64,000 nt of DNA from an uncultured Acidovorax sp. (lineage in GTDB: Bacteria; Pseudomonadota; Gammaproteobacteria; Burkholderiales; Burkholderiaceae_C): the NCBI GenBank assembly GCA_913774955.1, contig CAJYKV010000028.1, positions 62,001-126,000 of the forward strand, in the 5' to 3' direction. The notes beneath the pieces were generated by a model that worked only from the letters and a program-made list of their open reading frames with translations, was not told where the DNA came from and ran no database searches. Each line of letters begins with the position of its first letter. The stretch's first letter is position 1. A program made the position numbers and the translations under genes. Positions 44,275 through 54,605 of the stretch are shown piece by piece.

Positions 44275-44907
44275 ATGATCAAGATCGGCATTGTGGATGA
44301 CCATGCGATTGTCCGCTCGGGATTGCGACAATTTCTGTCAGAACATGTAGACCTTCGCGTCGTGGGCGAAGCGTCCAACGGCCGCGAGGCCATCGACCTC
44401 GTGCGCAACCACGAGATCGACGTGCTGCTGATGGACCTGTCCATGCCCGGCCAGAGCGGCCTCGACGCCCTGGCCATGCTCCGCGCGAAGGCGCCGGACA
44501 TGGGCATCCTCATCCTGAGCGGCTACCCCGAGGAGCACTACGCCATCAACCTCATCCGCCAGGGTGCGAGCGGCTACCTCAACAAGGAATGCGACCCCAA
44601 GGAGATCGTGGAAGCGATCCGCACCATCTCGCTGGGCCGCCGCTATCTCACGCCCGCCGTGGCCGACCTGCTCGCGCAGCAGCTCAACCGCAAGGACGAC
44701 GCGCCGCCGCACGAGCAGCTCTCCGAACGCGAGTTCCAGGTGTTCCTGAAGCTGGCCAAGGGCGAGACCGCAGGCGACATCGCCAAGTCGCTGTCCCTCA
44801 GCGTGAAGACCGTGAGCACGTACCGCACGCGGCTCATGGAGAAGATGGCGCTGTCGTCCAACAGCGACCTGACCTACTACGCGCTGAAGAACAAGCTGAT
44901 CGATTGA
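44275..44907 (+). CDS. NarL/FixJ-family response regulator
   Basis: This 210-residue protein has a receiver domain with Asp8/9, phospho-acceptor Asp54 (LLMDLSMPG) and a Lys in GYLNKECDPKEI, then a LuxR-type HTH near residues 148-205 (LSEREFQVFLKLAKGETAGDIAKSLSLSVKTVSTYRTRL). It pairs with the divergent CHASE3 kinase across 144 bp. It is the UvrY/GacA size class; targets are unknown. Confidence 0.93.
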   Translation: MIKIGIVDDHAIVRSGLRQFLSEHVDLRVVGEASNGREAIDLVRNHEIDVLLMDLSMPGQSGLDALAMLRAKAPDMGILILSGYPEEHYAINLIRQGASGYLNKECDPKEIVEAIRTISLGRRYLTPAVADLLAQQLNRKDDAPPHEQLSEREFQVFLKLAKGETAGDIAKSLSLSVKTVSTYRTRLMEKMALSSNSDLTYYALKNKLID

Positions 44908-44997
44908 TCTGCCGCCGGGGCGCCCGTGGCGCCCCGTGCCTTCCTCGCACCCACGCGACCCGTGCGCGAGCCGCCCTCGCGGCCACGGGGCACGAGG

Positions 44998-45035
44998 AAA
45001 AAGACCCCGGACGGGAAACCGTCCGGGGTCTTTGC
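44998..45035. terminator. bidirectional terminator with GAAA tetraloop
   Basis: AAGACCCCGGACGG (45001-45014), GAAA, CCGTCCGGGGTCTT (45019-45032) is a perfect 14-bp stem. The minus strand follows it with five T (plus A run 44998-45002) and the plus strand with TTT. It serves both the convergent regulator genes at 44907 and 45118. Confidence 0.93.
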
Positions 45036-45117
45036 ATTGGGGGCTGCATGGTGGAGCGGAAGGCTTGGCGCGAAGCCTTCGCCCGGGGCGAGCGTGGCGG
45101 GGAAACGATTGCGCGGC

Positions 45118-45513
45118 TCAGGCGCTGCTGGTCGATTTGCGCAGCGTGCTGTGCTCGACGCAATACTCGACGAGCGCGTCGATCTCGTTGGATTTGTCGA
45201 AGACGGCATCGACGCCGAGCTGGGCGCAGCGCATGCGCACGTCCGGCGTGGCGTAGTTGCTGAGGACCACCATCTTCTGGCGCGGGCCGCGCGTGCGGCA
45301 GGCCGCCAGGATGCCGAGCCCGCTGCCCTGGCGCAGGAACAGATCGACGATGGCGAGGTCCCACTGCTCGGGATGGCTTGCGAGCCATTCCTTGCCTTCG
45401 TCTTCCGTCTCGGCGACGCCCACGGCTTCGACTTCCGCCAGCTCCTCCAGCGTGCCGATCAGGTTCTCCCGGATCGTGGCGTTGTCTTCAACAATATAGG
45501 TGCGCAGTTTCAC
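45118..45513 (-). CDS. single-domain response regulator
   Basis: A 131-residue receiver domain with no output domain. Acidic E9-D10, phospho-acceptor D57 (AIVDLFLRQGSG), Ser/Thr (VVLSNYATP) and Lys (VFDKSNEID) are present. Single-domain receivers act by protein contact or as phosphate shuttles. It lies next to the CHASE3/NarL pair, which it may cross-talk with; this is inference. Confidence 0.87.
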   Translation of the reverse strand: MKLRTYIVEDNATIRENLIGTLEELAEVEAVGVAETEDEGKEWLASHPEQWDLAIVDLFLRQGSGLGILAACRTRGPRQKMVVLSNYATPDVRMRCAQLGVDAVFDKSNEIDALVEYCVEHSTLRKSTSSA

Positions 45514-45607
45514 TGTGGAGCCTGGTCCGAGTCAGGGGCCGGATGGGAGGATTGATCACGGCTCTACTTTATAGAGAGAGAGCCGGCATTCTGCCAGCAG
45601 CAGGGTG

Positions 45608-46399
45608 TTACCCCGGTAGGATTTTTCCTACCGCCGTCGGATGGCCGGATACGCCGGTCCCGCAGACCGGGCATGCGGGGTCCCGGTGGGCGCGCATGGC
45701 CGTCCATTCCATCGCAAGTCCGTCCAGCATCAGCAGCCGGCCCGCGAGCGAACAGCCCACTCCAGCCAGGAGCTTGAGCGCCTCGGCCGCCTGCATCGCG
45801 CCGATGATGCCCACCATCGGCGAGAAGACGCCCATCGTGGAGCACCGTACCTCCTCGAAATCGGCATCGGGCGGGAACAGGCAGGCGTAGCAGGGCGCAT
45901 CGGGCACCGCGGGCTGCACCACGGTGATCTGCCCGTCGAAGCGGATCGCGGCGCCTGCCACCAGCGGCACGCCGTGGCGCACGCAGGCGGCGTTCACGGC
46001 CTGGCGCGTGGCGTAGTTGTCGCTGCAGTCGAGCACCACGTCGGCCGTGGGCACGTGCCCGTCCAGCCACGCGGCGTCGGCGCGCAGCGCCAGCGCCTCC
46101 ACGCGCACTTCCGGGTTCACCGCATGCAGGGCTTCGGCGGCCGAGGCCACCTTCGGCTGGCCGATGCGCGCCGTGGTGTGGGCGATCTGCCGCTGCAGGT
46201 TGGTGAGGTCCACGGTATCGGCATCGACGAGCGTGATGCGGCCGACGCCTGCGGATGCGAGGAAGAGGGCGGCGGGCGAGCCCAGGCCGCCCGCGCCGAT
46301 CAGGAGGGCATGGGCCGCCAGCAGCCGGTCCTGTCCCTCGATGCCGATCTCGTCGAGCAGGATGTGTCGGGAGTAGCGCAGGAGCTGGTCGTCGTTCAT
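45608..46399 (-). CDS. moeB: MoeB/ThiF-family adenylyltransferase
   Basis: This 263-residue E1-like enzyme has the ATP loop GAGGLGSPAALFLASAGVG, VDADTVDLTNLQRQI, the Cys-containing VRCSTMGVFSPMVGIIG and paired zinc Cys motifs (CYACLFP and CPVCGTG). It adenylates the C-terminal Gly of MoaD or ThiS. No moaD/thiS gene is adjacent, so MoeB versus ThiF is not decided. It is followed on the minus strand by the single-domain receiver's promoter region. Confidence 0.87.
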   Translation of the reverse strand: MNDDQLLRYSRHILLDEIGIEGQDRLLAAHALLIGAGGLGSPAALFLASAGVGRITLVDADTVDLTNLQRQIAHTTARIGQPKVASAAEALHAVNPEVRVEALALRADAAWLDGHVPTADVVLDCSDNYATRQAVNAACVRHGVPLVAGAAIRFDGQITVVQPAVPDAPCYACLFPPDADFEEVRCSTMGVFSPMVGIIGAMQAAEALKLLAGVGCSLAGRLLMLDGLAMEWTAMRAHRDPACPVCGTGVSGHPTAVGKILPG

Positions 46400-46459
46400 G
46401 GGGTGTGTGCCGGGGCGGTGCAGCGATCGGAGGGCGGGGCCGGCGCCGCGGAAGAAAGC

Positions 46460-46488
46460 AAAAAGCCGGGCTCCCTGCGGAGCCCGGC
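46460..46488 (-). terminator. Rho-independent terminator of ctpA
   Basis: A perfect 10-bp stem (GCCGGGCTCC at 46465-46474, GGAGCCCGGC at 46479-46488), loop CTGC, and five T on the minus strand (plus A run 46460-46464). It lies 32 bp past the protease stop. Confidence 0.92.
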
Positions 46489-46520
46489 CTGTGGATGAGC
46501 GCCTGCGGGCAGGCCGGAGA

Positions 46521-47960
46521 TCAGTTGTCCTTCTTCTCTTCCTTGCGTTCGGTCTGCGTCTTGCTCGCGACCACGGGCTGGCCCTTGAGCTGGTTCAGCG
46601 CCTGGGTGAGCTGGAAGTCCTTCTCGGTGCCGAATTCCGGCATCTTGTTGCGCTCGGCGGCGGGCTTCTTCGCCTCTTCCTCCAGGCGCTTGCGGGCTTC
46701 CTCGCGGGCCTTCTCGCGGGCGGCGTCCTTCTGTTCCTCGCCCTGGCCGCTGGTCAGGTGCTTCTCGAGGTCGGCCTCGCGCATGCGCAGCGCGGCGTAC
46801 GGATCGCCATCGGGGCTGTCGTCCACCATGACATCGGGAACGATGCCCTTGGCCTGGATGGATTTGCCGCTCGGGGTGTAGTAGCGGGCGGTGGTGAGCT
46901 TGATACCGGTGTCCGGGCCGAGCGGGCGCACCGTCTGCACCGAGCCCTTGCCGAAGGTCTGGCTGCCCAGGATGGTGGCGCGCTTGTGGTCCTGCAGCGC
47001 ACCGGCCACGATCTCGCTCGCGGAGGCCGAGCCTTCGTTGACAAGCACGACGAGCGGCACGGTCTTGAGGGCGGCCGGCAGCCGCTTGAGCGGATCGCCG
47101 CTGCCGCGGCGCTGGTAGAACTCGGGCGACGCCTTGTATTCGGCCTTGCTCTCCGGGAGCTGGCCGTTGGTGGACACGACGGTGACGTTCTCGGGCAGGA
47201 ACGCGGCGGAGATGGCCACGGCCGCGTCGAGCAGGCCGCCCGGATCGTTGCGCAGGTCGAGCACCATGCCCTTGAGGTTCGGGTCCTGGCGGTAGATCTC
47301 TTCGACCTTGCGCACGAAGTCGTCCACCGTGCGCTCCTGGAACTGCGACAGGCGCACCCAGGCGTAGCCCGGCTCGACGACCTTGCCCTTCACCGACTGG
47401 GTCTTGATCTCCTCGCGGGTGATCGTGACCGGGAAGGTGCGGCTCTCGTCCTTGCGGAACACGGTGAGCGTCACCTGGGTGTTGGGCTCGCCGCGCATCT
47501 TCTTCACGGCTTCATTGAGGGCCAGGCCCTTGACCGCCGTGTCGTCGATCTTGGTGATGAGGTCGTTGGTCTTGAGCCCGGCGCGGAAGGCGGGGGAGCC
47601 TTCGATCGGCGAGACGATCTTGATCAGCCCGTCTTCCTGGGTGATCTCGATGCCCACGCCCACGAAGCGGCCCGTGGTGCCCTCGCGGAATTCCTTGAAG
47701 GACTTCTTGTCGAAGTACTGGGAGTGGGGGTCGAGGCTCGACACCATGCCCGAGATGGCATCGGTGATGAGCTTCTTGTCGTCCACCGGCTCGACGTAGT
47801 CGGTCTTGATGAGGCCGAAGACCGCCGAGAGCTGCTGGATCTCTTCGAGGGGAAGCGGAGTCATGGCTCCGCGCGCGACGGTCTGCAGGGACACCGTGGT
47901 CAGTGCGCCGGCGAACACGCCGATCGACACCCATCCTGCTATCTTGAGTTTCTGGCCCAT
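46521..47960 (-). CDS. ctpA: C-terminal processing protease (S41 family)
   Basis: The protein has 479 residues. An N-terminal membrane helix (about 6-28) anchors it, a PDZ domain follows (GVGIEITQEDGLIKIVSPIEGSPAFRAGLK), and the S41 core has catalytic Ser in NEGSASASEIVAGAL and Lys in SQTFGKGSVQ. The C-terminal 90 residues are charged (EEARKRLEEEAKK). It trims C-termini of periplasmic proteins. ATG 47960 (Met-Gly-Gln-Lys) is preferred over 47993 because it starts the membrane anchor. Confidence 0.92.
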   Translation of the reverse strand: MGQKLKIAGWVSIGVFAGALTTVSLQTVARGAMTPLPLEEIQQLSAVFGLIKTDYVEPVDDKKLITDAISGMVSSLDPHSQYFDKKSFKEFREGTTGRFVGVGIEITQEDGLIKIVSPIEGSPAFRAGLKTNDLITKIDDTAVKGLALNEAVKKMRGEPNTQVTLTVFRKDESRTFPVTITREEIKTQSVKGKVVEPGYAWVRLSQFQERTVDDFVRKVEEIYRQDPNLKGMVLDLRNDPGGLLDAAVAISAAFLPENVTVVSTNGQLPESKAEYKASPEFYQRRGSGDPLKRLPAALKTVPLVVLVNEGSASASEIVAGALQDHKRATILGSQTFGKGSVQTVRPLGPDTGIKLTTARYYTPSGKSIQAKGIVPDVMVDDSPDGDPYAALRMREADLEKHLTSGQGEEQKDAAREKAREEARKRLEEEAKKPAAERNKMPEFGTEKDFQLTQALNQLKGQPVVASKTQTERKEEKKDN

Positions 47961-48096
47961 TCGGAAAACACCTTTGCCGGGTTCAAGGTTCAATATACAC
48001 CCCCTTGGAAAGCACGGGCGGCGCGCAGTTCCGCGTCCTGCCGTGCTTTTGGGGGTTTTCTCGGGTTTTCCGCAGTGAAGCGGGCCTGCCCGGGGC

Positions 48097-48840
48097 TCAG
48101 GCCTTGCCCTGGGATGCGACGGCCGCCGCCGCCTTGGCCGCCGCCTCGGCGTCGCCCAGGTAGTAGTGGCGCAGCGGCTTCAGGTCGTCGTCCAGCTCGT
48201 AGACCAGGGGGATGCCGTTGGGGATGTTCAAGCCGACGATGTCGTCGTCCGAGATCCCGTCCAGGTACTTGACCAGGGCGCGGATGGAGTTGCCGTGCGC
48301 CGCCACCACCACGCGCTGGCCCGAACGGATGGCGGGCGCGATGCGCTCGTTCCAGTAGGGCAGGACGCGGGCGACGGTGTCCTTCAGGCATTCGGTGAGC
48401 GGGATCTGCTCGGCGTCCAGGCCCGCATAGCGGACATCGCCGCGCTCGCTGCGCGGGTCGGTGGCTTCGAGCGCGGGCGGCGGCGTGTCGTAGCTGCGGC
48501 GCCAGACGAGCACCTGCGCATCGCCGTACTGCTTGGCCATGTCGGCCTTGTTGAGGCCCTGCAGGGCGCCGTAGTGGCGCTCGTTGAGGTGCCAGCTGTG
48601 CTCCACGGGCAGCCAGGTGCGGTCCATCTCGTCGAGCACGTGCCAGAGGGTGCGCGTGGCGCGCTTGAGCACGCTGGTGAAGGCCAGATCGAACCCGTAG
48701 CCCTCGGCCTTCAGGAGGCGGCCGGCGTTCTTGGCCTGCTCGATGCCGGTGGGCGTGAGGTCCACGTCGGTCCAGCCGGTGAAGCGGTTTTCGAGGTTCC
48801 AGGTGGATTCGCCGTGGCGGATCAGGACGAGTTTGTGCAT
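48097..48840 (-). CDS. gpmA: 2,3-bisphosphoglycerate-dependent phosphoglycerate mutase
   Basis: This 247-residue enzyme has [10 protein letters not shown] (phospho-His9), [13 protein letters not shown] and [10 protein letters not shown], the dPGM catalytic motifs. It interconverts 3- and 2-phosphoglycerate. The Ala-rich C-terminal 15 residues are a small extension. The gene is divergent from the rhodanese gene across 88 bp and precedes ctpA, an arrangement usual in Burkholderiales. Confidence 0.96.
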   Translation of the reverse strand: MHKLVLIRHGESTWNLENRFTGWTDVDLTPTGIEQAKNAGRLLKAEGYGFDLAFTSVLKRATRTLWHVLDEMDRTWLPVEHSWHLNERHYGALQGLNKADMAKQYGDAQVLVWRRSYDTPPPALEATDPRSERGDVRYAGLDAEQIPLTECLKDTVARVLPYWNERIAPAIRSGQRVVVAAHGNSIRALVKYLDGISDDDIVGLNIPNGIPLVYELDDDLKPLRHYYLGDAEAAAKAAAAVASQGKA

Positions 48841-48928
48841 GGTGGCGGGGGAAGTGGGAAGCTGTGGAATCGGGCGGGTCAAACGCCGCATTCTAAAATT
48901 GCGGAGTTTGCTTTCCCCAAGGACTCCC

Positions 48929-49336
48929 GTGAATTTCTTCATCGACAACTGGTATCTCGTCCTCGTCGCACTGGTTTCGGGCGCGATGCTGCTCCTGCCG
49001 GTCTTCCGCGAAGCCGCGGGCGGCTCGCTCACCGCGGCACGCGCGGTGCAACTCATCAACCGCGAGAAGGCCGTGGTGGTCGACGTGTCGGAGCCCGACG
49101 AGTTCGCGGCCGGCCACGTCGGCGGCGCGAAGAACGTGCCCCTGGGCCAGCTGGAAGAGCGCCTGCCGCAGGTCGTCAAGAACAAGACCGTGCCGCTGGT
49201 GCTGGTGTGCGCCAAGGGCGCCCGGGCGCAGCGCGCGGTGGCCGTGGCGAAGAAGCTCGGCTATGAGAAGGCCGAGGCGCTCGCGGGCGGGCTGAAGGCC
49301 TGGCGCGAGGCCAGCATGCCGGTTGAAAAGGCCTGA
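48929..49336 (+). CDS. membrane-anchored rhodanese-like protein
   Basis: The protein has 135 residues and starts at GTG 48929, with AAGGA five bases upstream. An N-terminal helix (residues 5-25) anchors a rhodanese domain: [23 protein letters not shown] and the catalytic loop [12 protein letters not shown] with its Cys. This gene regularly precedes grxC and secB in beta-proteobacteria, suggesting a sulfur-transfer or redox role. Confidence 0.88.
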   Translation: MNFFIDNWYLVLVALVSGAMLLLPVFREAAGGSLTAARAVQLINREKAVVVDVSEPDEFAAGHVGGAKNVPLGQLEERLPQVVKNKTVPLVLVCAKGARAQRAVAVAKKLGYEKAEALAGGLKAWREASMPVEKA

Positions 49337-49394
49337 AGCGGCACCACGTGCCACTGCATACCCCACGCAAGCAATCTTCCAGGAAGGCCGCGCC

Positions 49395-49652
49395 ATGCAA
49401 ACCGTCAAGATGTACACCACCGCCGTCTGCCCCTACTGCATCCGGGCCAAGCAGATCCTGAAGGCCAAGGGGGTGGAGGCGATCGAGGAGATCCGCGTCG
49501 ATCTCGACCCCGCGGCCCGCTCGCACATGATGGAGATCACCGGGCGCCGCACGGTGCCGCAGATCTTCATCGGCGACACGCACGTCGGCGGCCATGACGA
49601 CCTCGTCGCGCTCGACGGGCGCGGCGGCCTGATGCCGCTGCTCGGCGCCTGA
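49395..49652 (+). CDS. grxC: glutaredoxin 3
   Basis: This 85-residue protein carries the dithiol active site CPYC near residue 12 ([13 protein letters not shown]), the cis-Pro region [21 protein letters not shown], and the GrxC length. It reduces glutathione mixed disulfides. AGGAAGG lies upstream of ATG 49395. It lies between the rhodanese gene and secB. Confidence 0.95.
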   Translation: MQTVKMYTTAVCPYCIRAKQILKAKGVEAIEEIRVDLDPAARSHMMEITGRRTVPQIFIGDTHVGGHDDLVALDGRGGLMPLLGA

Positions 49653-49695
49653 GAATCGGCGCCGGCCGGCGCTGCATAATGCGGCCCCGAGTGCT

Positions 49696-49731
49696 GCCCG
49701 CTGCGGGAACGCGACGTCCCCGGCGGGCTTT
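49696..49731 (+). terminator. possible terminator hairpin after grxC
   Basis: GCCCGC (49696-49701) pairs with GCGGGC (49723-49728), with an inner GGGA/TCCC pair, followed by CTTT. The stem is interrupted and the T-run short, so activity is uncertain; it lies 43 bp past grxC and 49 bp before secB. Confidence 0.35.
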
Positions 49732-49779
49732 GTCCTACTCGGCCCTCTTCCCCGTTTCCGAATCGAAAGAACGACCCTC

Positions 49780-50238
49780 ATGTCCGAAGAAAATCCCGTG
49801 TTCCAGATCCAGCGCGTGTATCTGAAGGATCTGTCCCTGGAGCAGCCGAACTCGCCCCAGATCCTGCTGGAGCAGGAGCAGCCCAATGTGGACATCCAGC
49901 TGGGCGTCGAGGCCGCTCCGGTCGCCGACGGCATTTTCGAAGTGGCCGTGACGGCCACGGTGCAGACCAAGATCAAGGACAAGACGGTGTTCCTGGTGGA
50001 GGCCAAGCAGGCCGGCATCTTCGAGATCCGCAACATTCCCGAAGACCAGATGGGCCCGATCATGGGCATCGCCTGCCCGCAGATCGTCTACCCCTACCTG
50101 CGCGGCAACATCGCCGACGTGGTGACGCGTGCCGGCTTCCCGCCCGTGCACCTGGCCGAGATCAACTTCCAGGCCATGTACGAGCAGCAGCAGGCACAGG
50201 TGGCTTCCGCCGCTCCGACGCCCAGCGTCACGCAGTGA
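49780..50238 (+). CDS. secB: protein-export chaperone SecB
   Basis: The protein has 152 residues: [47 protein letters not shown] and [39 protein letters not shown] are all SecB signatures. It holds precursors unfolded and hands them to SecA. It is followed 100 bp later by gpsA, as usual in proteobacteria. Confidence 0.97.
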   Translation: MSEENPVFQIQRVYLKDLSLEQPNSPQILLEQEQPNVDIQLGVEAAPVADGIFEVAVTATVQTKIKDKTVFLVEAKQAGIFEIRNIPEDQMGPIMGIACPQIVYPYLRGNIADVVTRAGFPPVHLAEINFQAMYEQQQAQVASAAPTPSVTQ

Positions 50239-50338
50239 TGCACGCCTGCGCCGCCGCGTGGCGGCGCACCCGGGAAGCCCGCTGGCGGCTTCCCGTGCGG
50301 GGCCGCCTCCGGCGCGGTTCCGTCCAATTCCCACATCC

Positions 50339-51364
50339 ATGAAGATCATCGTGTTCGGTGCGGGCGCCTGGGGCACCGCCATGGCGCTCAGCGCGGCGGC
50401 GCATCCGGCCCGGCATGCCGTGACCCTCTGGGCGCGCGACAGGCAGCAGGCGGCCGCGATGCAGGCGGACCGCTGCAACCCGCGCTATCTGCCCGGCATC
50501 GCTTTTCCGCCGGGCCTGCAGGTGGCCGGCGGCGACAGCCTGCAGGCACTGGCGGATGCCTCGGCCGATCTCGCCATCATCGCCACGCCCATGTCCGGCC
50601 TGAGGGGCATGCTGGAGCAGCTGCGCGGCAGCACCGTTCCGGTCGCCTGGCTCTGCAAGGGCTTCGAGGCGGCGGCACCCCAGGGAACCGATGCACAGGG
50701 CCTGATGGCGCACGAGGTCTGCGCCCGCGTGGCGCCGCAGTTGCGTTCGGGTGCCTTGAGCGGCCCGAGCTTCGCGCTGGAGGCCGCGCAGGGGCGACCG
50801 ACCGCGCTGGTGGCCGCGAGCCGGGATGCGGGTCTGCGCGACCTGCTCGTCGAGGCCTTCCACGGCCCCACGCTGCGCGTCTATGCCAACGAGGACATCG
50901 TGGGCGTGGAGGTGGGCGGGGCGGTGAAGAACGTGCTGGCAATCGCCACGGGGCTGTGCGATGGCCTGGGGCTGGGCATGAACGCCCGCGCGGCCCTGAT
51001 CACGCGCGGCCTGGCCGAGATGACGCGGTTGGGAATGGCGCTGGGTGCGCGGGCGGAGACCTTCATGGGCCTCTCGGGCCTGGGCGATCTGGTGCTCACC
51101 GCCACGGGGGATCTGTCGCGCAACCGCCGCGTGGGCCTCGCGCTCGCGCAGGGATCGACCACGCGGCAGGCAGTGGATTCCCTTGGCCACGTGGCAGAAG
51201 GAGTGTACAGCGCGCGCACCGTCGTGATGCGCGCACGACAGGTCGGGGTGGACATGCCTATCGCCGAAGAGGTGGTGTCGCTGCTGGACGGGGCCACCAC
51301 GGCCACTGAAGCCGTCGCGCGGCTGATGGGGCGCGGCCCGGCGATGGAAGTGCCGGGCGGCTGA
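50339..51364 (+). CDS. gpsA: NAD(P)+ glycerol-3-phosphate dehydrogenase
   Basis: This 341-residue enzyme has the dinucleotide loop [48 protein letters not shown] with its catalytic Lys, and [25 protein letters not shown]. It makes sn-glycerol-3-phosphate for phospholipid synthesis. ATG 50339 places the first strand right at the start. Confidence 0.96.
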   Translation: MKIIVFGAGAWGTAMALSAAAHPARHAVTLWARDRQQAAAMQADRCNPRYLPGIAFPPGLQVAGGDSLQALADASADLAIIATPMSGLRGMLEQLRGSTVPVAWLCKGFEAAAPQGTDAQGLMAHEVCARVAPQLRSGALSGPSFALEAAQGRPTALVAASRDAGLRDLLVEAFHGPTLRVYANEDIVGVEVGGAVKNVLAIATGLCDGLGLGMNARAALITRGLAEMTRLGMALGARAETFMGLSGLGDLVLTATGDLSRNRRVGLALAQGSTTRQAVDSLGHVAEGVYSARTVVMRARQVGVDMPIAEEVVSLLDGATTATEAVARLMGRGPAMEVPGG

Positions 51365-51430
51365 GAACGGCTAACCCAGACGTGGCAAGGGCGCCCGGAG
51401 GCGCCCTGACACGGCTGGGGCCATGGGTGC

Positions 51431-51505
51431 TTACAGCACGCCGAAGAGCATCAGCAGCAGGACGAGGGACAGGGGGACGCCGAGGAGCCAGAGGATGATG
51501 GGCAT
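51431..51505 (-). CDS. 24-residue single-span membrane peptide
   Basis: A tiny frame encodes MPIILWLLGVPLSLVLLLML plus four residues, almost all hydrophobic. It is preceded by AGGAGA eight bases before the ATG at 51505, an excellent ribosome-binding site, in an otherwise intergenic gap between gpsA and panC. The size and site support a real membrane peptide; function unknown. Confidence 0.6.
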   Translation of the reverse strand: MPIILWLLGVPLSLVLLLMLFGVL

Positions 51506-51704
51506 GGTCTTCTCCTAAAAAAGAGGTGGGTTGCAGATGGGTCTACCTTAAGACCCATGCCCTGCGCGGATTGTGCGCGTGCGGCACCTGCCGGCGTAGG
51601 TGGGCGCCTTCCGCCCGCGCCGGACGTGCCCCGCCGGGATTCCGCATCCCACGCGCACGCGGCGTTTCCAGCGCGGCCGTGCAACGGGCCGTCCGCTCGC
51701 CGCT

Positions 51705-52550
51705 TCAGAACTCCAGGTTGTCGATGAGCCGCGTCGATCCGAGTCGCGCCGCGCCCAGCGCGACCAGCGTGCCCGCCTGGGGGGCGCTCGCTGGCTGCAG
51801 GTCGCTGCGCTGCCGGACCACGAGGTAGTCGGGCTGCCAGCCCTGGGCACGCAGCGCGTCGCAGGCCGCCTGCTCGAGCGCGGGCCAGTCGGCCGGGGGG
51901 CGCGACAGCGCCGCGTCGGCCAGCGCCCGCAGCGCCTGCGGCAGCTCCGTGGCCTGCGATCGCTCGCCGCCCGCGAGATAGCCGTTGCGCGAACTCAGGG
52001 CCAGGCCGTCGTCCGCGCGGCAGGTGTCGCCGGCCACCACGTCGATGGGCAGCGCGAACTGCTCGACCATGCGGCGGATCACCATCAGCTGCTGGTAGTC
52101 CTTCTTGCCGAACACCGCGGTGCCGCCGCCCGTCGTGCCGAACACGGCGGAGAACAGCTTCATCACCACGGTACACACGCCGGTGAAGAAGCCGGGGCGG
52201 AATTCGCCCTCGAGCAGGTCGGCCAGTCGAGGGTCGGGGTGCACCTTGAAGGTTTGCGGCTCGGGGTAGAGATCCGCCTCGCGCGGGGCGAACAGGATGT
52301 CGCAGCCGGCGGCTTCGAGTCGTGCCCGGTCGGCGTCCCAGGTGCGGGGGTAGCTGTCGAAATCCTCGTGCGGCAGGAACTGCAGCCGGTTCACGAAGAT
52401 GCTGGCGACGGTCGGGCCGCTGCATTCGCGGGCCCGCCGCACGAGCGAGAGATGTCCGTCGTGCAGGTTGCCCATGGTGGGTACGAAGGCGGGACGGCCG
52501 CGGCCGGCGAGCGCGGCGCGCAGCTCCGCGATGGAATGGACGATGAGCAT
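51705..52550 (-). CDS. panC: pantothenate synthetase
   Basis: The protein has 281 residues. [18 protein letters not shown] (HxGH-type motif), [30 protein letters not shown] and SSRNGYL are PanC motifs; the canonical GALHEGH has become GNLHDGH. It joins pantoate and beta-alanine using ATP. It lies 48 bp downstream of panB on the same strand, so panB-panC form an operon. Confidence 0.96.
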   Translation of the reverse strand: MLIVHSIAELRAALAGRGRPAFVPTMGNLHDGHLSLVRRARECSGPTVASIFVNRLQFLPHEDFDSYPRTWDADRARLEAAGCDILFAPREADLYPEPQTFKVHPDPRLADLLEGEFRPGFFTGVCTVVMKLFSAVFGTTGGGTAVFGKKDYQQLMVIRRMVEQFALPIDVVAGDTCRADDGLALSSRNGYLAGGERSQATELPQALRALADAALSRPPADWPALEQAACDALRAQGWQPDYLVVRQRSDLQPASAPQAGTLVALGAARLGSTRLIDNLEF

Positions 52551-52598
52551 GGGCGAAGTGCGGAGAAGGGACGGAGTCGGCGTTCTGGAAGGCGCGGG

Positions 52599-53489
52599 CT
52601 ACCAGGCGTGGCGCGTGTCGTCGGGGAATCGGCCGGCCTTGACGGCATGCACGTAGGCCTCGATGGCGCCGCGCACGCTGCCGGTGTCCTGCATGAAGTC
52701 GTGCACGAAGCGCGGCATGCGGCCGAGGTTCATGCCCAGCATGTCGTGGAGCACCAGCACCTGGCCGGCGGTGCCGCTGCCCGCGCCGATGCCGATGGTG
52801 TGGCAGCGGGGCAGCGCGTCGGTGAGTTCGCGCGCGAGCTCGGCGGGCACCATCTCGAGCACGAGCATGGAGGCGCCCGCATCCTGCAGTTCGCGCGCCT
52901 GCAGGCGCAATTGCCGCGCGGCGTCGTCATCGCGGCCCTGCACGCGGTAGCCGCCCAGCGCATGCACGGTCTGCGGCGTGAGCCCAAGGTGGGCGCATAC
53001 GGGAATGCCGCGCTCCACCAGGAACTGCACCGTGGGCGCCGTCCATCCGCCGCCTTCGAGCTTCACCATGTGCGCACCGGCCTGCATGAGCGTGCAGGCG
53101 CTGCGCAGGGCCTGCTCGCGGCTCTCGGCGTAGCTGCCGTAGGGCAGGTCGGCGATGAGCCAGGCGGTGCCCTGCACGCGGTGCAGGCCGCGGGCCACGC
53201 TGGCCGTGTGGTAGGCCATGGTGTCCAGCGACACGCCGACGGTGCTGGGCAGACCCTGGCAGACCATGCCGAGCGAATCGCCCACGAGGATGCATTCCAC
53301 GCCGGCTGCATCGGCGACGGCCGCGAAGGTGGCGTCGTAGGCGGTAAGCATGGCGATCTTCTCGCCGGCTTCCCGCATCTGCGCCAGGCGCGGCAGGCTC
53401 ACGGGCCTGCGCTGCGGCAGGGGCGATGCGGGCGGCAGGGTGCCGTAGGGCGTGGCGGTGGAAGAGGCCGGCGGCGATGTCGTGGTCAT
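52599..53489 (-). CDS. panB: 3-methyl-2-oxobutanoate hydroxymethyltransferase
   Basis: This 296-residue enzyme shows [30 protein letters not shown] and [26 protein letters not shown], ending in the FDIG-like [11 protein letters not shown]. It makes ketopantoate from alpha-ketoisovalerate with methylene-THF. Residues 1-35 are a Pro/Thr-rich tail before the barrel. ATG 53489 is preferred over 53669 because the extra residues are not family-like. Confidence 0.95.
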   Translation of the reverse strand: MTTTSPPASSTATPYGTLPPASPLPQRRPVSLPRLAQMREAGEKIAMLTAYDATFAAVADAAGVECILVGDSLGMVCQGLPSTVGVSLDTMAYHTASVARGLHRVQGTAWLIADLPYGSYAESREQALRSACTLMQAGAHMVKLEGGGWTAPTVQFLVERGIPVCAHLGLTPQTVHALGGYRVQGRDDDAARQLRLQARELQDAGASMLVLEMVPAELARELTDALPRCHTIGIGAGSGTAGQVLVLHDMLGMNLGRMPRFVHDFMQDTGSVRGAIEAYVHAVKAGRFPDDTRHAW

Positions 53490-53647
53490 GGAGTCCTCGG
53501 GTCGCGAATGAGCCGCGAGTCTATGCGAGCGCGGGCCGGGCGGGGCCGCCCCGGCAGCACTCGCCATGCGGGCATTCGCGGGCGGCTGCAGGCTATGCCA
53601 TGGCTGAGCTGCCACCCGGGCACTGGTTGCCGGTATGCTCGCGGCCC

Positions 53648-54541
53648 ATGACGAATCCGTTCCAGCCACCCGCCGGCGTGTCCGGCGATGCCGATCTGCA
53701 GACCGTGGTGCGGGCCGATGTGGCCCGGGCCCTCGAGGAAGACGTGGGCGCGGGCGACCTGACGGCCGCCCTGATCGACCCCGCCCGGCGCGTGCGCGCG
53801 CGCATCCTGGCCCGGGAGCCGGCGGTGATCTGCGGCGCCCCGTGGGCCGAGGCGGCGCTGCGCGCGCTCGACCCGGGCGTGCAGCTCACCTGGCACGTGC
53901 AGGAGGGCGAGCGCTGCGCTGCCGACCAGATCGTGCTGGAGATCGAGGGCCAGGCACGCGCGCTGCTGAGCGCCGAGCGCACGGCGCTCAACTTCCTGCA
54001 GCTGCTGTCCGCCGTGGCCACCAAGACCCGGCATTACGTGGACGCGGTGGCGGGCACGCGCGCGCAGATCGTGGACACGCGCAAGACGCTGCCCGGCCTG
54101 CGCCTGGCGCAGAAGTACGCCGTGCGCATGGGAGGGGGAACCAACCACCGCATCGGCCTGCACGACGCGGTGCTCATCAAGGAAAACCACATTGCTGCGG
54201 CAGGCGGTGTCACGGCGGTGCTGCGCGCGGCCTCCGCCGTGGCCGCCCGGGCGCAGTTCGTCGAGATCGAATGCGAGACGCTGGAGCAGCTGGCCGAAGC
54301 GCTGGATGCCGGCGCCCGCATGGTGCTGCTGGACAACATGCCGCTGCCGATGCTGCACGAGGCCGTGCGCCTCAACGCCGCACACTCCGCAGGGCCGGCG
54401 GTTCTGGAGATCTCAGGCGGCGTGACGCTGGAGGGCCTGCGCGTGCTCGCCGAGACCGGCGTGGACCGCATCTCCATCGGCACGCTGACCAAGGACGTGA
54501 AGGCGGTCGATTTCTCGATGCGCCTGCAGGACCTCTCCTGA
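53648..54541 (+). CDS. nadC: nicotinate-nucleotide diphosphorylase (carboxylating)
   Basis: The protein has 297 residues. [71 protein letters not shown] and the C-terminal [11 protein letters not shown] are QPRTase signatures. It converts quinolinate and PRPP to NaMN. It is followed 64 bp later by nadA; nadB is outside the window. Confidence 0.95.
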   Translation: MTNPFQPPAGVSGDADLQTVVRADVARALEEDVGAGDLTAALIDPARRVRARILAREPAVICGAPWAEAALRALDPGVQLTWHVQEGERCAADQIVLEIEGQARALLSAERTALNFLQLLSAVATKTRHYVDAVAGTRAQIVDTRKTLPGLRLAQKYAVRMGGGTNHRIGLHDAVLIKENHIAAAGGVTAVLRAASAVAARAQFVEIECETLEQLAEALDAGARMVLLDNMPLPMLHEAVRLNAAHSAGPAVLEISGGVTLEGLRVLAETGVDRISIGTLTKDVKAVDFSMRLQDLS

Positions 54542-54605
54542 GCGGCCCGGGCAGCGCCTTTTCCCGCCAAGACCACGAGGCCGCTTCGCACCGGCCCGCC
54601 CCACC

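Noticed and set aside
51389..51406. Hairpin GGGCGCC-CGGA-GGCGCCC after gpsA as a terminator
   Set aside because: Stem is only 7 bp and no T-run follows; it may be chance in GC-rich DNA.
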